Of a stretch of DNA of 24,703 nt, positions 1 through 8,925 are shown piece after piece. The position numbers were made by a program, and so were the translations under genes. The notes under the pieces are model-generated. The model had not been told where the DNA came from, did no database searches, and saw nothing but the letters and a program-made list of their open reading frames with translations. The stretch covers positions 1-24,703 of the forward strand of contig DATKEH010000379.1 of the NCBI GenBank assembly GCA_035546355.1, written 5' to 3'. The stretch is from DATKEH01 sp035546355. Lineage in GTDB: Bacteria; Acidobacteriota; Thermoanaerobaculia; Multivoradales; JAIOJS01. Position 1 is the stretch's first letter; the number at the start of each line of letters is the position of its first letter.

Positions 1-731
1 CCGCGGCGCAGCTCCGCCGTCAGCGCCGCGAGGGCGGCCTCGGGATCCGGCGCCGCAGTCAGCGCCCGCCCCACCACCAGCAGGTCGGCGCCGGCGGCCA
101 GCGCCGCGGCGGGGGTCGCCGTCCGGCGCTGGTCCTGGACGGCCGTGCCCGCGAAGCGGATGCCCGGGGTCACCAGCAGGAAGGGGCGCGGGTGTTGCCG
201 GCGCAGCGCCGCTGCTTCGCGCGGGGAGCAAACCACGCCCGCACAACCGGCCTGGTGTGCCAGCGACGCCCAGGAGGCTGCCCGGGCGCCGAGCGGCCCC
301 GGCATGTCCAGGGCCGCGAGCTCCTCGGCGGTGAGGTGGGTGAGCAGCGTCACGCCCAGCAGGCGGAGGCGCCCGGCGGCGGCGTCCGCGGCCGCCCGCA
401 GCATGGCGTCGCCGCCGGCGACGTGCAGGGTCAGCAGATCCACCCCGAGCTCGCTGGCCGCGCCCACCGCCCCGGCCACCGTGTTGGGAATGTCGTGCAG
501 CTTGAGGTCGAGGAAGACGCCGCGGCCGGCCGCGGCGGCGGCTTCCACGGCGCGAGGCCCCCAGCGGGTGTACGCCTCGAGCCCCACCTTGAGAAACCCC
601 ACGCGCGGCCCGAAAAGCCGGCACCAGGCGGTGAAGGTGGGCCAGTGACTAGTGTCGAGCGGCACCGCGACGCGGTCGAGAGAGGGGTCCCGGTCGGCCG
701 CGGGAGCCACCGGAGGAGCGCTCGCCGGCAT
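1..731 (-). CDS. pyrF: Orotidine 5'-phosphate decarboxylase, 3' end cut off by the window edge
   Basis: Catalyses the last step of de novo UMP synthesis, decarboxylating OMP in the cytoplasm. Reading the minus strand from an ATG at 731 gives an open frame to the window edge (about 243 residues, nearly the full family length). Family landmarks are in the right order: an AVPLD first beta strand, LKVGLE, the catalytic Lys-Asp array in DLKLHDIPNT, a TPGIR phosphate-binding strand, and VVGRALTAAPDP near the C terminus. The first 20 or so residues (Ala/Pro rich) are not conserved, so a GTG at 710 is an alternative start. No Shine-Dalgarno precedes either start. A TAGACT hexamer at 744-739 would place transcription almost at the ATG, so a leaderless message is possible but speculative. 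The 5' part overlaps the likely start of the divergent membrane protein gene. The family call is firm and the start uncertain. Confidence 0.93.
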   Translation of the reverse strand, partial: MPASAPPVAPAADRDPSLDRVAVPLDTSHWPTFTAWCRLFGPRVGFLKVGLEAYTRWGPRAVEAAAAAGRGVFLDLKLHDIPNTVAGAVGAASELGVDLLTLHVAGGDAMLRAAADAAAGRLRLLGVTLLTHLTAEELAALDMPGPLGARAASWASLAHQAGCAGVVCSPREAAALRRQHPRPFLLVTPGIRFAGTAVQDQRRTATPAAALAAGADLLVVGRALTAAPDPEAALAALTAELRR

Positions 732-2453
732 CAGGGTGAGTCTAACCCGGCTGCCCGCTGGCGCCGGCGCGGCACCGCCCTGCTCGCCGCCGCCCTGCCG
801 GGAGCGCTCCTCGGCGCCCACTGGACCGGCCTGCTGTCGTTCCTCAACCCCGGGCTGCCGTTCGACGTCGCCCGCTGGTTGCGCGGGCTGGCCGCCTATG
901 CGCCGGTGCTGGCGGCGGCCACGGTGATGCTCCAGCTGCCCCTGCTCCTGCGGCGGCCGCAGCGGGTGGTGCGGGGCCTGCCCTGGACGCTGAGCGTCGT
1001 GCTCCTGCTCGCCGCGCTGCTCGACGCCTCCCACGCCTCCCTCTTCGCCTACTACCTGCCCGCGGGCATCAATACGCGGTTGGTCAAGGCGGCCTTCTGG
1101 CTGGCGCTCTGCGGCCTGGCCGCGTTCTACACGGCGCTGCTGCACAGCGTGCATCGGCGGCGCTACGGGTGGCGCAGCCGCTGGTTCCTCGCCCTGCTCG
1201 CCGTCGCCTCGCTGGGGGTGGTGGTGGAGCGGCGGGAAGCCTACCAGCCGCGACCGGAGGCGACACCGCTGCGCTCGGTGGTCGAGCGGCAACGCCCCCT
1301 GCAGCTCTACGTGGTGGCGGTGGAGGCCGCCACCCTCGATGCCATCCTGCCGCTGGCCGAGGAGGGGCACCTGCCATTCTTCGGCGAGCTGCTGCGCGAG
1401 GGTACCTACGCCCGCCTCCGCTCCTTCGAGCCCACCCGCCGAACGGCGCTGTGGACCACTCTCGCCACCGGCAAGTACCCCTACCGCCACGGCGTGGTCG
1501 GTTCGCGGGTGTGGGCGGCCCCGTTCCTGGGGTCGGGGTCCGAGCTTCGCCTGCTGCCCCTCTCCGACCGCCTCGGTCCCTGGCTGACCTTCGGCGCCCG
1601 CAGCCGGCCTTTCGGCGTCGCCGACCGGCGGGCGGTGACCCTGTGGGAGGTCCTCCCGCGGCTGGGCATCCTGACGGGCATGGTCGGCTTCCCCGCCAGC
1701 GAGTACCCGCCCCCGGCCGCCGACTTCGCGATCGCCGAGCCGTTCTTCGTCGCCGCGCCCGAGGCGCGCTTCGCCGCCCCCGAAGGAGTGGCCATCCGGG
1801 CGCGCCTGTTCCAGGTGGGAGCCGCCGAAGTCGACCCGCTGCTGCTGGCCCCCTTCGGCCGTGGCCCCCAGCCCGCGGTGGTGACGGCGTTGCGCCAGGA
1901 TCTGTGGCGCGAGACGTTGGCCTTCTACCTGCTCGACGACGCCCCCCAGGTGCAGGCGCTGTTCCTGGGCCTGCCCGGCCTCGCCCGCGTCTCCGCCGAC
2001 ACCTTCGGCGGCTACTGGGCGCGGCGCCTCGAGGGTGTCCGCGGCGAGCGCCACGAGCGAGCCGGCAACACGCTGACGGCCTACTACCGACATATCGACG
2101 GGTATCTGGCGCAGCTGTGGTCGCGCCAGGAGGGCCCACGGCTACTGGCCGTCGTCTCCGCCCACGGCGTGGCGCCGCCGCCGCCCTGGCGCCGCCTCGG
2201 CGACGAAGTGGCGCTGCACGGCAAGCTGAGCGGCGCGGCCGACGGCGTGCTGATCCTGCGGGGCGAGGGGATCCGGCCGGGCGCCTTCCTCAGCCAGGCG
2301 GGGGTCGAGGACGTCTTCCCGACGCTGCTCTACGGGCTCGGGCTGCCGGTGGCGCGGGACGCGGACGGCCGGGTGCTCACCGGCTCGTTCCTGCCCGAGG
2401 TGCTGGCCCGCCACCCGGTGACGTTCCTGCCGTCGTACGAGGAACTGGAATGA
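645..2453 (+). CDS. Membrane-anchored type I phosphodiesterase-like protein, probable pseudoenzyme
   Basis: About 602 residues from a GTG at 645, the best in-frame start (AAGGTGG lies just upstream). The first in-frame ATG, at 927, would delete the first transmembrane helix. The N-terminal third has five hydrophobic segments (about residues 43-66, 80-103, 112-138, 146-170, 181-197). The rest (about 215-600) resembles the alkaline-phosphatase-superfamily type I phosphodiesterase/nucleotide pyrophosphatase domain: a VVAVE strand, LPFFGELLREGTYARLRS, WTTLATGKYPYRHGVVG, an SAHGV strand, and GVLILRGEGIRPG. Compared by eye with the family, the metal ligands and nucleophile are mostly replaced (first Asp by Glu227, the D-x3-H pair by Ala447/Ala451, the Asp of SDHG by Ala506, the last His by Ala, the nucleophile by Arg); only His507 clearly remains. 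A catalytic role is therefore doubtful, and binding or regulation is more likely. The gene is divergent from pyrF and convergent with the bactofilin gene. Its substrate is unknown. Confidence 0.72.
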   Translation: MTSVERHRDAVERGVPVGRGSHRRSARRHQGESNPAARWRRRGTALLAAALPGALLGAHWTGLLSFLNPGLPFDVARWLRGLAAYAPVLAAATVMLQLPLLLRRPQRVVRGLPWTLSVVLLLAALLDASHASLFAYYLPAGINTRLVKAAFWLALCGLAAFYTALLHSVHRRRYGWRSRWFLALLAVASLGVVVERREAYQPRPEATPLRSVVERQRPLQLYVVAVEAATLDAILPLAEEGHLPFFGELLREGTYARLRSFEPTRRTALWTTLATGKYPYRHGVVGSRVWAAPFLGSGSELRLLPLSDRLGPWLTFGARSRPFGVADRRAVTLWEVLPRLGILTGMVGFPASEYPPPAADFAIAEPFFVAAPEARFAAPEGVAIRARLFQVGAAEVDPLLLAPFGRGPQPAVVTALRQDLWRETLAFYLLDDAPQVQALFLGLPGLARVSADTFGGYWARRLEGVRGERHERAGNTLTAYYRHIDGYLAQLWSRQEGPRLLAVVSAHGVAPPPPWRRLGDEVALHGKLSGAADGVLILRGEGIRPGAFLSQAGVEDVFPTLLYGLGLPVARDADGRVLTGSFLPEVLARHPVTFLPSYEELE

Positions 2454-2476
2454 GATCGTCGCCGAGGTGATGCTGG

Positions 2477-2892
2477 CTAGGTGCGGCCGTCCCCGACGCC
2501 GCGCAGCGCCGCCACCCGGGGGCCGGGCCGCGCCTCCCCACCCTTCTCGCCCACGCCGTCCGCCTCGTCCATCTTCGACAGCCCTTCGAAGACCGCCCCC
2601 TCCTCGATGACCAGGCAGGCGCTCGCCACCTCGCCGCGCAGCTGCCCGCCCGGCGCCACCTCGACCCGCTGCGCCACCACCTGGGCCTGGACGCGGCCGG
2701 AGACGAAGAGTCGGCGCACCCGCACCTCCCCTTCCACCAGCCCTTGGCTGCCGACGTAGAGGTCGCCGTCGGATTCCACCCGGCCCGAGATGCGGCCGTC
2801 GACGCGGAAGGTGTCCTCGAAGCGTAGCGTGCCGTGCGCGTGGCTGCCGGCGTCGAGGAACCCGTTGAGCTGGCTCCTTCCCTTGCTCCCCT

Positions 2893-2896
<4 letters not shown>
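2477..2896 (-). CDS. Bactofilin, polymer-forming cytoskeletal protein
   Basis: A 139-residue protein. After a short polar N terminus (MKGSKGRSQLNGFLDAGSH) comes the bactofilin (DUF583) beta-helix: repeated short strands rich in Gly and Val such as GTLRFEDTFRVDGRISG, GDLYVGSQGLVEGEV and VSGRVQAQVVAQRVEV. It is followed by a charged, Gly-rich tail. Bactofilins self-assemble without nucleotide into filaments that scaffold cell-shape enzymes or, in Myxococcus xanthus, the ParABS machinery. Its ATG overlaps the parB stop (ATGA, 2896-2893), so it is the last gene of rsmG-parA-parB-bactofilin, which supports a role with the partition complex. The convergent gene ends only 23 nt away, and no clear terminator hairpin fits between them. 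The family call is strong; the partition role is inferred from context. Confidence 0.9.
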
Positions 2897-4483
<1,587 letters not shown>

Positions 4484-4487
<4 letters not shown>

Positions 4488-5137
4488 GGGCTCTCGCAGG
4501 GCTCGGCGATGAGGAGGCGACGGTCCGTCGCGCCCGGCAGGGGCCGCTCGGCGGTGATCCGCAGCTCCGCCGGCAGGCTCACCGGCTTGCGGCCGCTCCA
4601 CAGCAGCAACCGCGCTCCCGGCGTACGTCGCGTCAGCAGCGCCCGCCAGGCTTCCGCCGGCAGGCGCAGCGCCCGCACCGTCACCATCTCGATCCGCTCG
4701 GGCAACCCGGCGGGCAAACGGGCTCCGACTCTAGCATCGAGGCAGCGGCAGGACAACGCGGCCCGGCGCCGCGCGGCTTCCAGGAACGCCCACTTCTTCT
4801 GGCGCGCCTCGACCAGGGTCACCGGCCAGCCGGGGCGGGCCGCCGCCAGCACGAAGCCCGGAAAGCCGGCGCCCGAGCCGAGATCCACCAGCCCGCCCCC
4901 CGCCCGCGGGGCGACGGGGACGAACGGCAGCGCCGCCAGCGACTCGCCGTAGTGCCGGACCAGCACCTCCTCGGCCGTGCCGCGGCCGATCAGCGCCAGC
5001 CGCGGGCTCCAGCGCCGCAGCTCCTGGTAGTGGGCCCACAGGGCCTCCAGGGCCTCCGGCGCGAGCGGCTCGGGCGAGAGGCCGGCCAGCGCGGCGGCGA
5101 ACTCCTCGCGGCGCAGCTCAGCGAGCTCGACGCCCAC
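4484..5137 (-). CDS. rsmG: 16S rRNA (guanine-N7) methyltransferase RsmG
   Basis: A 217-residue SAM-dependent methyltransferase (GidB family) that modifies G527 of 16S rRNA. The SAM-binding motif is DLGSGAGFPG (residues 85-94), followed by VTLVEARQKKWAFLE, the usual motif II. The N-terminal helix region has the family pattern LWAHYQELRRWSPRLALIG, then RHYGESLAAL (many homologues have Asp where this has Glu65). The start is GTG at 5137. The gene is first in rsmG-parA-parB-bactofilin, the conserved origin-proximal arrangement. In many bacteria mnmE and mnmG precede rsmG; here they are absent and a 240-nt gap with parS takes their place. Confidence 0.94.
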
Positions 5138-5204
5138 CGCGGCTCCCGTGCGGTCGGTTCCAGGCGGGGCGGGTCGTCTTCATGGCGCCAGGCTCGACGG
5201 GGAA

Positions 5205-5233
5205 ATCCTACAGCGCGGCCAGCGGATGTTTCA
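5205..5233 (-). promoter_or_regulatory. Possible rsmG-parAB promoter overlapping parS
   Basis: On the minus strand TAGGAT (5210-5205) resembles a -10 hexamer, identical to the one proposed for the SRP RNA. The -35 position (about 5228-5233) falls within parS and matches the consensus poorly (TGAAAC). If real, ParB loading at parS would sit on the promoter of its own operon, allowing autoregulation. This is inference from position only. Confidence 0.25.
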
Positions 5234-5242
5234 CGGGAAACA
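5227..5242. promoter_or_regulatory. parS centromere site (one mismatch to consensus)
   Basis: TGTTTCACGGGAAACA differs from the conserved 16-bp palindrome TGTTTCACGTGAAACA at one central position (G for T). It lies in the 240-nt non-coding gap between jag and rsmG, close to parA/parB, where origin-proximal parS sites are normally found. The rest of this gap (5138-5226, 5243-5377) shows no gene I can support. Confidence 0.88.
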
Positions 5243-5377
5243 TTCGCCGGACGCGGAGCCGACGGCCTGGTCCGGCATCGGAGCCAGACCCCCACATGCC
5301 CGGCCTTCGCCGCCGGCCAGGCGCGCCGGACACGGCGATGGCCGCGCCACCCACATGGGGCTTCCGAATCGGGCGCC

Positions 5378-6133
5378 TCAGATCTCGACCGCTGGCTCGC
5401 GGGTGCGTGCCGCGGGGAGGACGCGCAGCAACCGCCGCTCGCCATCCCCCTCGCTCTGGGTCGTGACCCCGGGCTCGTCGCGAATCGCCAGGTGCACGAC
5501 CCGCCTCTCGGCGGCGTGCAGCGCCTCGAAGGCTACCGCCTCGCCGCTCTCCCGTACCGTTGCGGCGGCCTCGCGCGCTCGGCGCTGCAGCGCGGCCACT
5601 CGCTGCGCCCGAAAGCCGCCGCTGTCGACCCGCACCTGCTCGCCCTCCGCGAGCGCGTCGCGCACCATGCGCAGGGCGAGGTGCTCCAGCGCGTAGAGCA
5701 GCTCCCCCTGCGCGGCGAGCAACGCCCCGGCGCCGGCGCCAGCGAGATCGACCTCCCACCCCTCGGGCCCGCGCTGCACCGTCACCGTCACCTCGCCGTC
5801 CAGCTCCGCGACGGCGAGCAACGAACCCACGGCGTCCCGTACCCGGCGCGGTGCCCCCGGCTCCGCCGCCGGCTCGTCGCGACCCGGGCTCCAGGCCGCG
5901 GCCGACTCGCGCCGCCGCGCCTCGGGGAGGGGCGGCAGCACCTCGGTGGCGGGCACGCTGCGCCGCGGCGCAGCGGGATCGACCTCGATCACCACGCGGC
6001 GGCGGCGCTTGAGGAACCCGTGGCGCTTTTCCACCTTCTGATAGGCGAGCTGCGCCGGCTCGAGGCCGAAGAAGCCCGCCGCCTCGATCACCGCCTGCGC
6101 CTCGCTGTCCCCCGAAAAGAATCGCCGCGTCAC
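5378..6133 (-). CDS. jag: Jag/KhpB-type RNA-binding protein (Jag-N, KH, R3H)
   Basis: A 251-residue protein from a GTG at 6133 that overlaps the yidC stop (GTGA). Domains in order: Jag-N (about residues 8-40, GDSEAQAVIEAAGFFGLEPAQ...KRHGFL); a basic and Pro/Ala/Glu-rich linker (42-100); a KH domain (113-180); and an R3H domain (200-240) with the R-x3-H motif at Arg210-His214 and the typical tail LAIRDEPGVTTQSEGDGERR. The KH GxxG loop is degenerate (AAQG, residues 140-143). Jag/KhpB proteins bind RNA and affect cell division and elongation; the gene almost always follows yidC, as here. A contribution to YidC-linked translation or insertion is inferred from context. The family call is firm; RNA binding by this KH domain is less certain. 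Confidence 0.9.
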   Translation of the reverse strand: MTRRFFSGDSEAQAVIEAAGFFGLEPAQLAYQKVEKRHGFLKRRRRVVIEVDPAAPRRSVPATEVLPPLPEARRRESAAAWSPGRDEPAAEPGAPRRVRDAVGSLLAVAELDGEVTVTVQRGPEGWEVDLAGAGAGALLAAQGELLYALEHLALRMVRDALAEGEQVRVDSGGFRAQRVAALQRRAREAAATVRESGEAVAFEALHAAERRVVHLAIRDEPGVTTQSEGDGERRLLRVLPAARTREPAVEI

Positions 6134-7881
6134 GCTCCAGCCCCTCTCTTCTTGCGCGCCGCCGGCGGCCCCTTGCCCGCCGGCTCGCCGGCGCTCTCCC
6201 GCGCCTTCTTCCACCGGTTGTATAGCACCGTCTGGATGATGGTCAGGACGTTGTTGACCGTCCAGTACAACACCAGGCCGCTGGGGAAGCTGAAGGCGAA
6301 GACGGTGAAGATCCAGGGGAACAGCTGCACGATGCGGCGCTGCATCGGGTCGGCGGCCATCGGTGTGAGCCGCTGCTGGTAGATCTGCGTCGCCCCCATC
6401 AGGATCGGCAGCAGGTAGATCGGATCGGGGGTGGAGAGGTCGCGCACCCACAGCACCCACGGCTCGTGCCGCAGCTCGACGGCGGTCAACAGCAGCCGGA
6501 AGAAGGCGAAGAAGATCGGCATCTGGATGAGGATCGGCAGGCAGCCGCCATAGGGGCTGGCGCCCTCCTGGCGAAACAGCTCCTGGATCTCCTCGTTCAT
6601 CTTGCGCTGCGCCTCGAGGTTCATCCGCCCCTGCTTGTCGCGCAGCTTGCCGCGGTACTTCTGGCGGATCGCCTGCATACGCGGCTGCAGCACCTGCATC
6701 TTCTGCATCGACACGTGGCTCTTGTGGGTGAGCGGGAAGAGCAGGATCTTGAGCAGCACCGTCATCAGCACGATGGCCCAGCCGTAGTTGGCCACCATGT
6801 GCTGGTGGATCCAGTTCAGCCCCAGCAGCAGGGGGCGGGCGAGGAACCCGAACATCCCCCACTCCACCGTCCGCTCGAGCCCCCACTCCAGCGCCGCCAG
6901 GCGCTCGTACTCCTTGGCGCCGAGGTAGACGGTGGCGCGCAGCGCCTCACCCTGCGGCCGCACCACCAACCGCAGGTCGCGCGGCAGGTCCTCCAGCGCC
7001 CCTTCGAGCTCCGCCTCGCTGGCGAAGGGGAGGAGCTCCGGCGGCCCCTCCGCCCCCTCGCGCACCACCACCGGCTGGATCACCGCCTCCGCCACCGCCT
7101 CCTCCGGCCTCAGCGCGGTGAGGAAGTAGGTGTCCTCGAGCCCCACCCAGGCCAGCCCGCCCCCCGGCAGGACCAACGCCTCGTCGACCTTCTGGGCGGC
7201 GACCTCGTCGACTTCGCCGCCCAGGCGATAGACCGCCTGGCGGCCGGAGAACTGCCCGCCACGCTCCTTCGCCGTGGGGTTGCGGATCCCCGGCCCGAGG
7301 AGCAGCCCCCACCCCGCCGCGTCGTGCGCGACCTCCAGCTCCAGCAGCCCGCCGTCGAGGAAGCGCAGCTGCTTGCGCGCCGCGCCCTCCGGCCCGCGGT
7401 ACTCGAACAGCACCACCGGGTGGCCCGCCTCGTCGGTATGCCGGCGAACCTGGAAGAAGGCGTCGTTGATGGCCAGCGGCTCGAGGTCCGGGCCCAGCAG
7501 CGCCAACGGCCAGGGGCCGTCTTTCCGCCGCCGCTGCACCAGGTCGAGCGGCTCCCCCTCCTCGTCCCGGTGCTCCCGCAGGAGATACGACCGCAGCTGG
7601 CCGCCGCGGTTGGTGAGCTCGGCCCGGACCCCCGGCGCCGAGACCTGCACCGCCTCCTCGCGCTCGGCGGCGAGCGGCGGCAGCGTCGCGGTGGGCGGCG
7701 TCGCGGCGGGGGGTGCTTCGATCGCCTCCGCCGCCCGCTCGCCGGGCCGCGGCGCCGGCGCCTCGCCGGCGGCCTCCTCGACCGGCATCGGCGGCGGCGG
7801 CGGCGGCGGCACCAGCACCTGCCAGCCGACCAGGATGACCAGCGAGATCAGGAAGAACAGCAGCAGTCTACGATCGTCCAC
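6130..7881 (-). CDS. yidC: Membrane protein insertase YidC (with periplasmic domain)
   Basis: A 583-residue insertase with a GTG start at 7881. The N-terminal transmembrane helix is residues 5-24, followed by a Pro-rich and acidic stretch (25-75). The periplasmic beta-sandwich domain spans about 78-330. The conserved C-terminal membrane core includes NYGWAIVLMTVLLKILLFPL, a cytoplasmic coiled hairpin rich in basic residues (386-440), SPYGGCLPILIQMPIFFAFF, YLLPILMGATQIYQQ and FPSGLVLYWTVNN. The groove residue that is Arg366 in E. coli is Lys378 here. YidC inserts membrane proteins alone or with SecYEG. The large periplasmic domain indicates a diderm host. It overlaps jag by 4 nt and follows yidD by 41 nt. 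The tail is basic (GPPAARKKRGAGA), as is common for ribosome contact. Confidence 0.96.
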   Translation of the reverse strand: MDDRRLLLFFLISLVILVGWQVLVPPPPPPPMPVEEAAGEAPAPRPGERAAEAIEAPPAATPPTATLPPLAAEREEAVQVSAPGVRAELTNRGGQLRSYLLREHRDEEGEPLDLVQRRRKDGPWPLALLGPDLEPLAINDAFFQVRRHTDEAGHPVVLFEYRGPEGAARKQLRFLDGGLLELEVAHDAAGWGLLLGPGIRNPTAKERGGQFSGRQAVYRLGGEVDEVAAQKVDEALVLPGGGLAWVGLEDTYFLTALRPEEAVAEAVIQPVVVREGAEGPPELLPFASEAELEGALEDLPRDLRLVVRPQGEALRATVYLGAKEYERLAALEWGLERTVEWGMFGFLARPLLLGLNWIHQHMVANYGWAIVLMTVLLKILLFPLTHKSHVSMQKMQVLQPRMQAIRQKYRGKLRDKQGRMNLEAQRKMNEEIQELFRQEGASPYGGCLPILIQMPIFFAFFRLLLTAVELRHEPWVLWVRDLSTPDPIYLLPILMGATQIYQQRLTPMAADPMQRRIVQLFPWIFTVFAFSFPSGLVLYWTVNNVLTIIQTVLYNRWKKARESAGEPAGKGPPAARKKRGAGA

Positions 7882-7922
7882 CCTTGGCCTCGTCCTCTAC
7901 GGCATCGCTCCAGATGATGGGC

Positions 7923-8129
7923 TCAAGGCAGGTCGACGCCGCCCGGGTGCAGGGGGTTGCAGCGCAGCACGCGAAGCGTCGCGCGCCCGCCGCCGCGCCA
8001 CACCCCCTGCTCGAGCACCGCCAGGCGCGCATACTCCGAGCAGGTGGGCACGAACCGGCAGGCGCGCGGCAACCAGGGCGACACCCAGCGCTTGTAGGCG
8101 ACGAGCGCCGCCGCCACCGCCCGCCTCAC
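7923..8129 (-). CDS. yidD: Membrane protein insertion efficiency factor YidD
   Basis: A small 68-residue protein with all the YidD landmarks: a short amphipathic N-terminal helix (AVAAALVAYKRWVSPWL), the Cys motif CRFVPTCSEYA, GGGRATLRVLRCNP and a PGGVDLP tail. It is thought to act at the inner face of the cytoplasmic membrane and to assist YidC-dependent insertion. The GTG start at 8129 overlaps the rnpA stop (GTGA), so its synthesis is probably coupled to rnpA. The family call is secure despite the size. Confidence 0.94.
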   Translation of the reverse strand: MRRAVAAALVAYKRWVSPWLPRACRFVPTCSEYARLAVLEQGVWRGGGRATLRVLRCNPLHPGGVDLP

Positions 8130-8488
8130 GCCCGCCTCCCCTCGGCCAGGCCCGACAGCAGACGCTCGAGCTCGCCGCGCAGCGCCGCGAATCCCGCGCC
8201 TGCCGCCTCCGGCTTGACGTGCACCACCAGGTCCAGGGAGGGCAGCAGCGCTCGCCCCGGCCAGCGCCGGAACACCTCGACCACGCGGCGCTTGATGCGG
8301 TGACGCACCACGGAATTCCCCACTTTACGGCTCACGGTGATGCCCAGCCGGGGCCCGGTCGCCCCGCTGGGCGCGGCGTAGAGGATGACGAAGGCGCCGG
8401 AACGGCGACGCCCCCGGCGGTAGCAGCGCAGGTAGTCGGACCGCCGTCGGATCCGCGCGGACCGCGGCAGGGCCTCGCCCGCGCTCAC
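8126..8488 (-). CDS. rnpA: Ribonuclease P protein component
   Basis: A 120-residue basic protein; with the M1 RNA it removes 5' leaders from tRNA precursors. It has the family's RNR-type motif in VGNSVVRHRIKRRVVEVFR, preceded by the RRRSDYLRCYRRGRR segment and the LGITVSRKVG strand. The start is taken as GTG at 8488, overlapping the rpmH stop (GTGA) and giving the usual length; the frame is open further upstream only in antisense or tRNA sequence. It sits between rpmH and yidD in the standard order. Confidence 0.94.
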   Translation of the reverse strand: MSAGEALPRSARIRRRSDYLRCYRRGRRRSGAFVILYAAPSGATGPRLGITVSRKVGNSVVRHRIKRRVVEVFRRWPGRALLPSLDLVVHVKPEAAGAGFAALRGELERLLSGLAEGRRA

Positions 8489-8619
8489 ACCGCCAGGCGC
8501 TGGCGCCCCTTGCGGCGACGCCGGGCGAGCACGGCGCGGCCCCAGCGGGTCCGCATCCGCTCGCGAAACCCGTGCTTCTTCTTGCGACGGCGATTGTTCG
8601 GCTGAAAGGTTCTCTTCAC
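8485..8619 (-). CDS. rpmH: 50S ribosomal protein L34
   Basis: A 44-residue, extremely basic protein with the near-invariant L34 sequence (KRTFQPNNRRRKKKHGFRER, then RRRRKGRQRLAV). The GTG start at 8619 is preceded by a purine-rich Shine-Dalgarno (GAGGGAG). It is first in rpmH-rnpA-yidD-yidC-jag. Only 74 nt separate it from the upstream tRNA-Ser(CGA), without an obvious promoter or terminator, so read-through from the tRNA unit is likely. It is normally a neighbour of dnaA; here dnaA is about 7.3 kb away. Confidence 0.97.
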   Translation of the reverse strand: MKRTFQPNNRRRKKKHGFRERMRTRWGRAVLARRRRKGRQRLAV

Positions 8620-8693
8620 GACTCGCTCCCTCTGTCCTGGCTGGCTGGTGCCGGCCCAAATGCCCGGCAGGGCCCGGGCCCGGTTCGCGACGT

Positions 8694-8783
8694 TGGCGGA
8701 GAGGGTGGGATTCGAACCCACGGACCGCTTGCGCGGTCAACGGTTTTCGAGACCGCCCCGTTCGACCACTCCGGCACCTCTCC
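8694..8783 (-). tRNA. tRNA-Ser (anticodon CGA)
   Basis: The minus strand folds as a class II tRNA. The acceptor stem GGAGAGG pairs with CCTCTCC, followed by discriminator G and an encoded CCA. The anticodon loop CTCGAAA gives anticodon CGA for UCG codons. A long variable arm is present, and the T arm carries GGTTCGAATCC. About 90 nt including CCA. It is the second of two serine tRNAs in tandem, directly upstream of rpmH. The acceptor stem is the same as that of the GGA isoacceptor. Confidence 0.95.
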
Positions 8784-8834
8784 TCGACTCGTCCCCGCCC
8801 CGCCCCACCCCGGCCGGGGGGCGCAGGGCCCTGA

Positions 8835-8915
<81 letters not shown>

Positions 8916-8925
<10 letters not shown>

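Noticed and set aside
192..644. Extension of the phosphodiesterase-like ORF upstream to 192
   Set aside because: This part is antisense to pyrF and has no membrane or family features. The conserved region begins after 740.
2454..2476. Terminator between the convergent phosphodiesterase-like and bactofilin genes
   Set aside because: The gap is only 23 nt and has no clear stem followed by a T-run. Termination probably occurs within the opposing gene or by Rho.
5120..5182. A 21-codon minus-strand ORF starting at 5182, upstream of rsmG
   Set aside because: No ribosome-binding site, no recognisable sequence and no support for translation.
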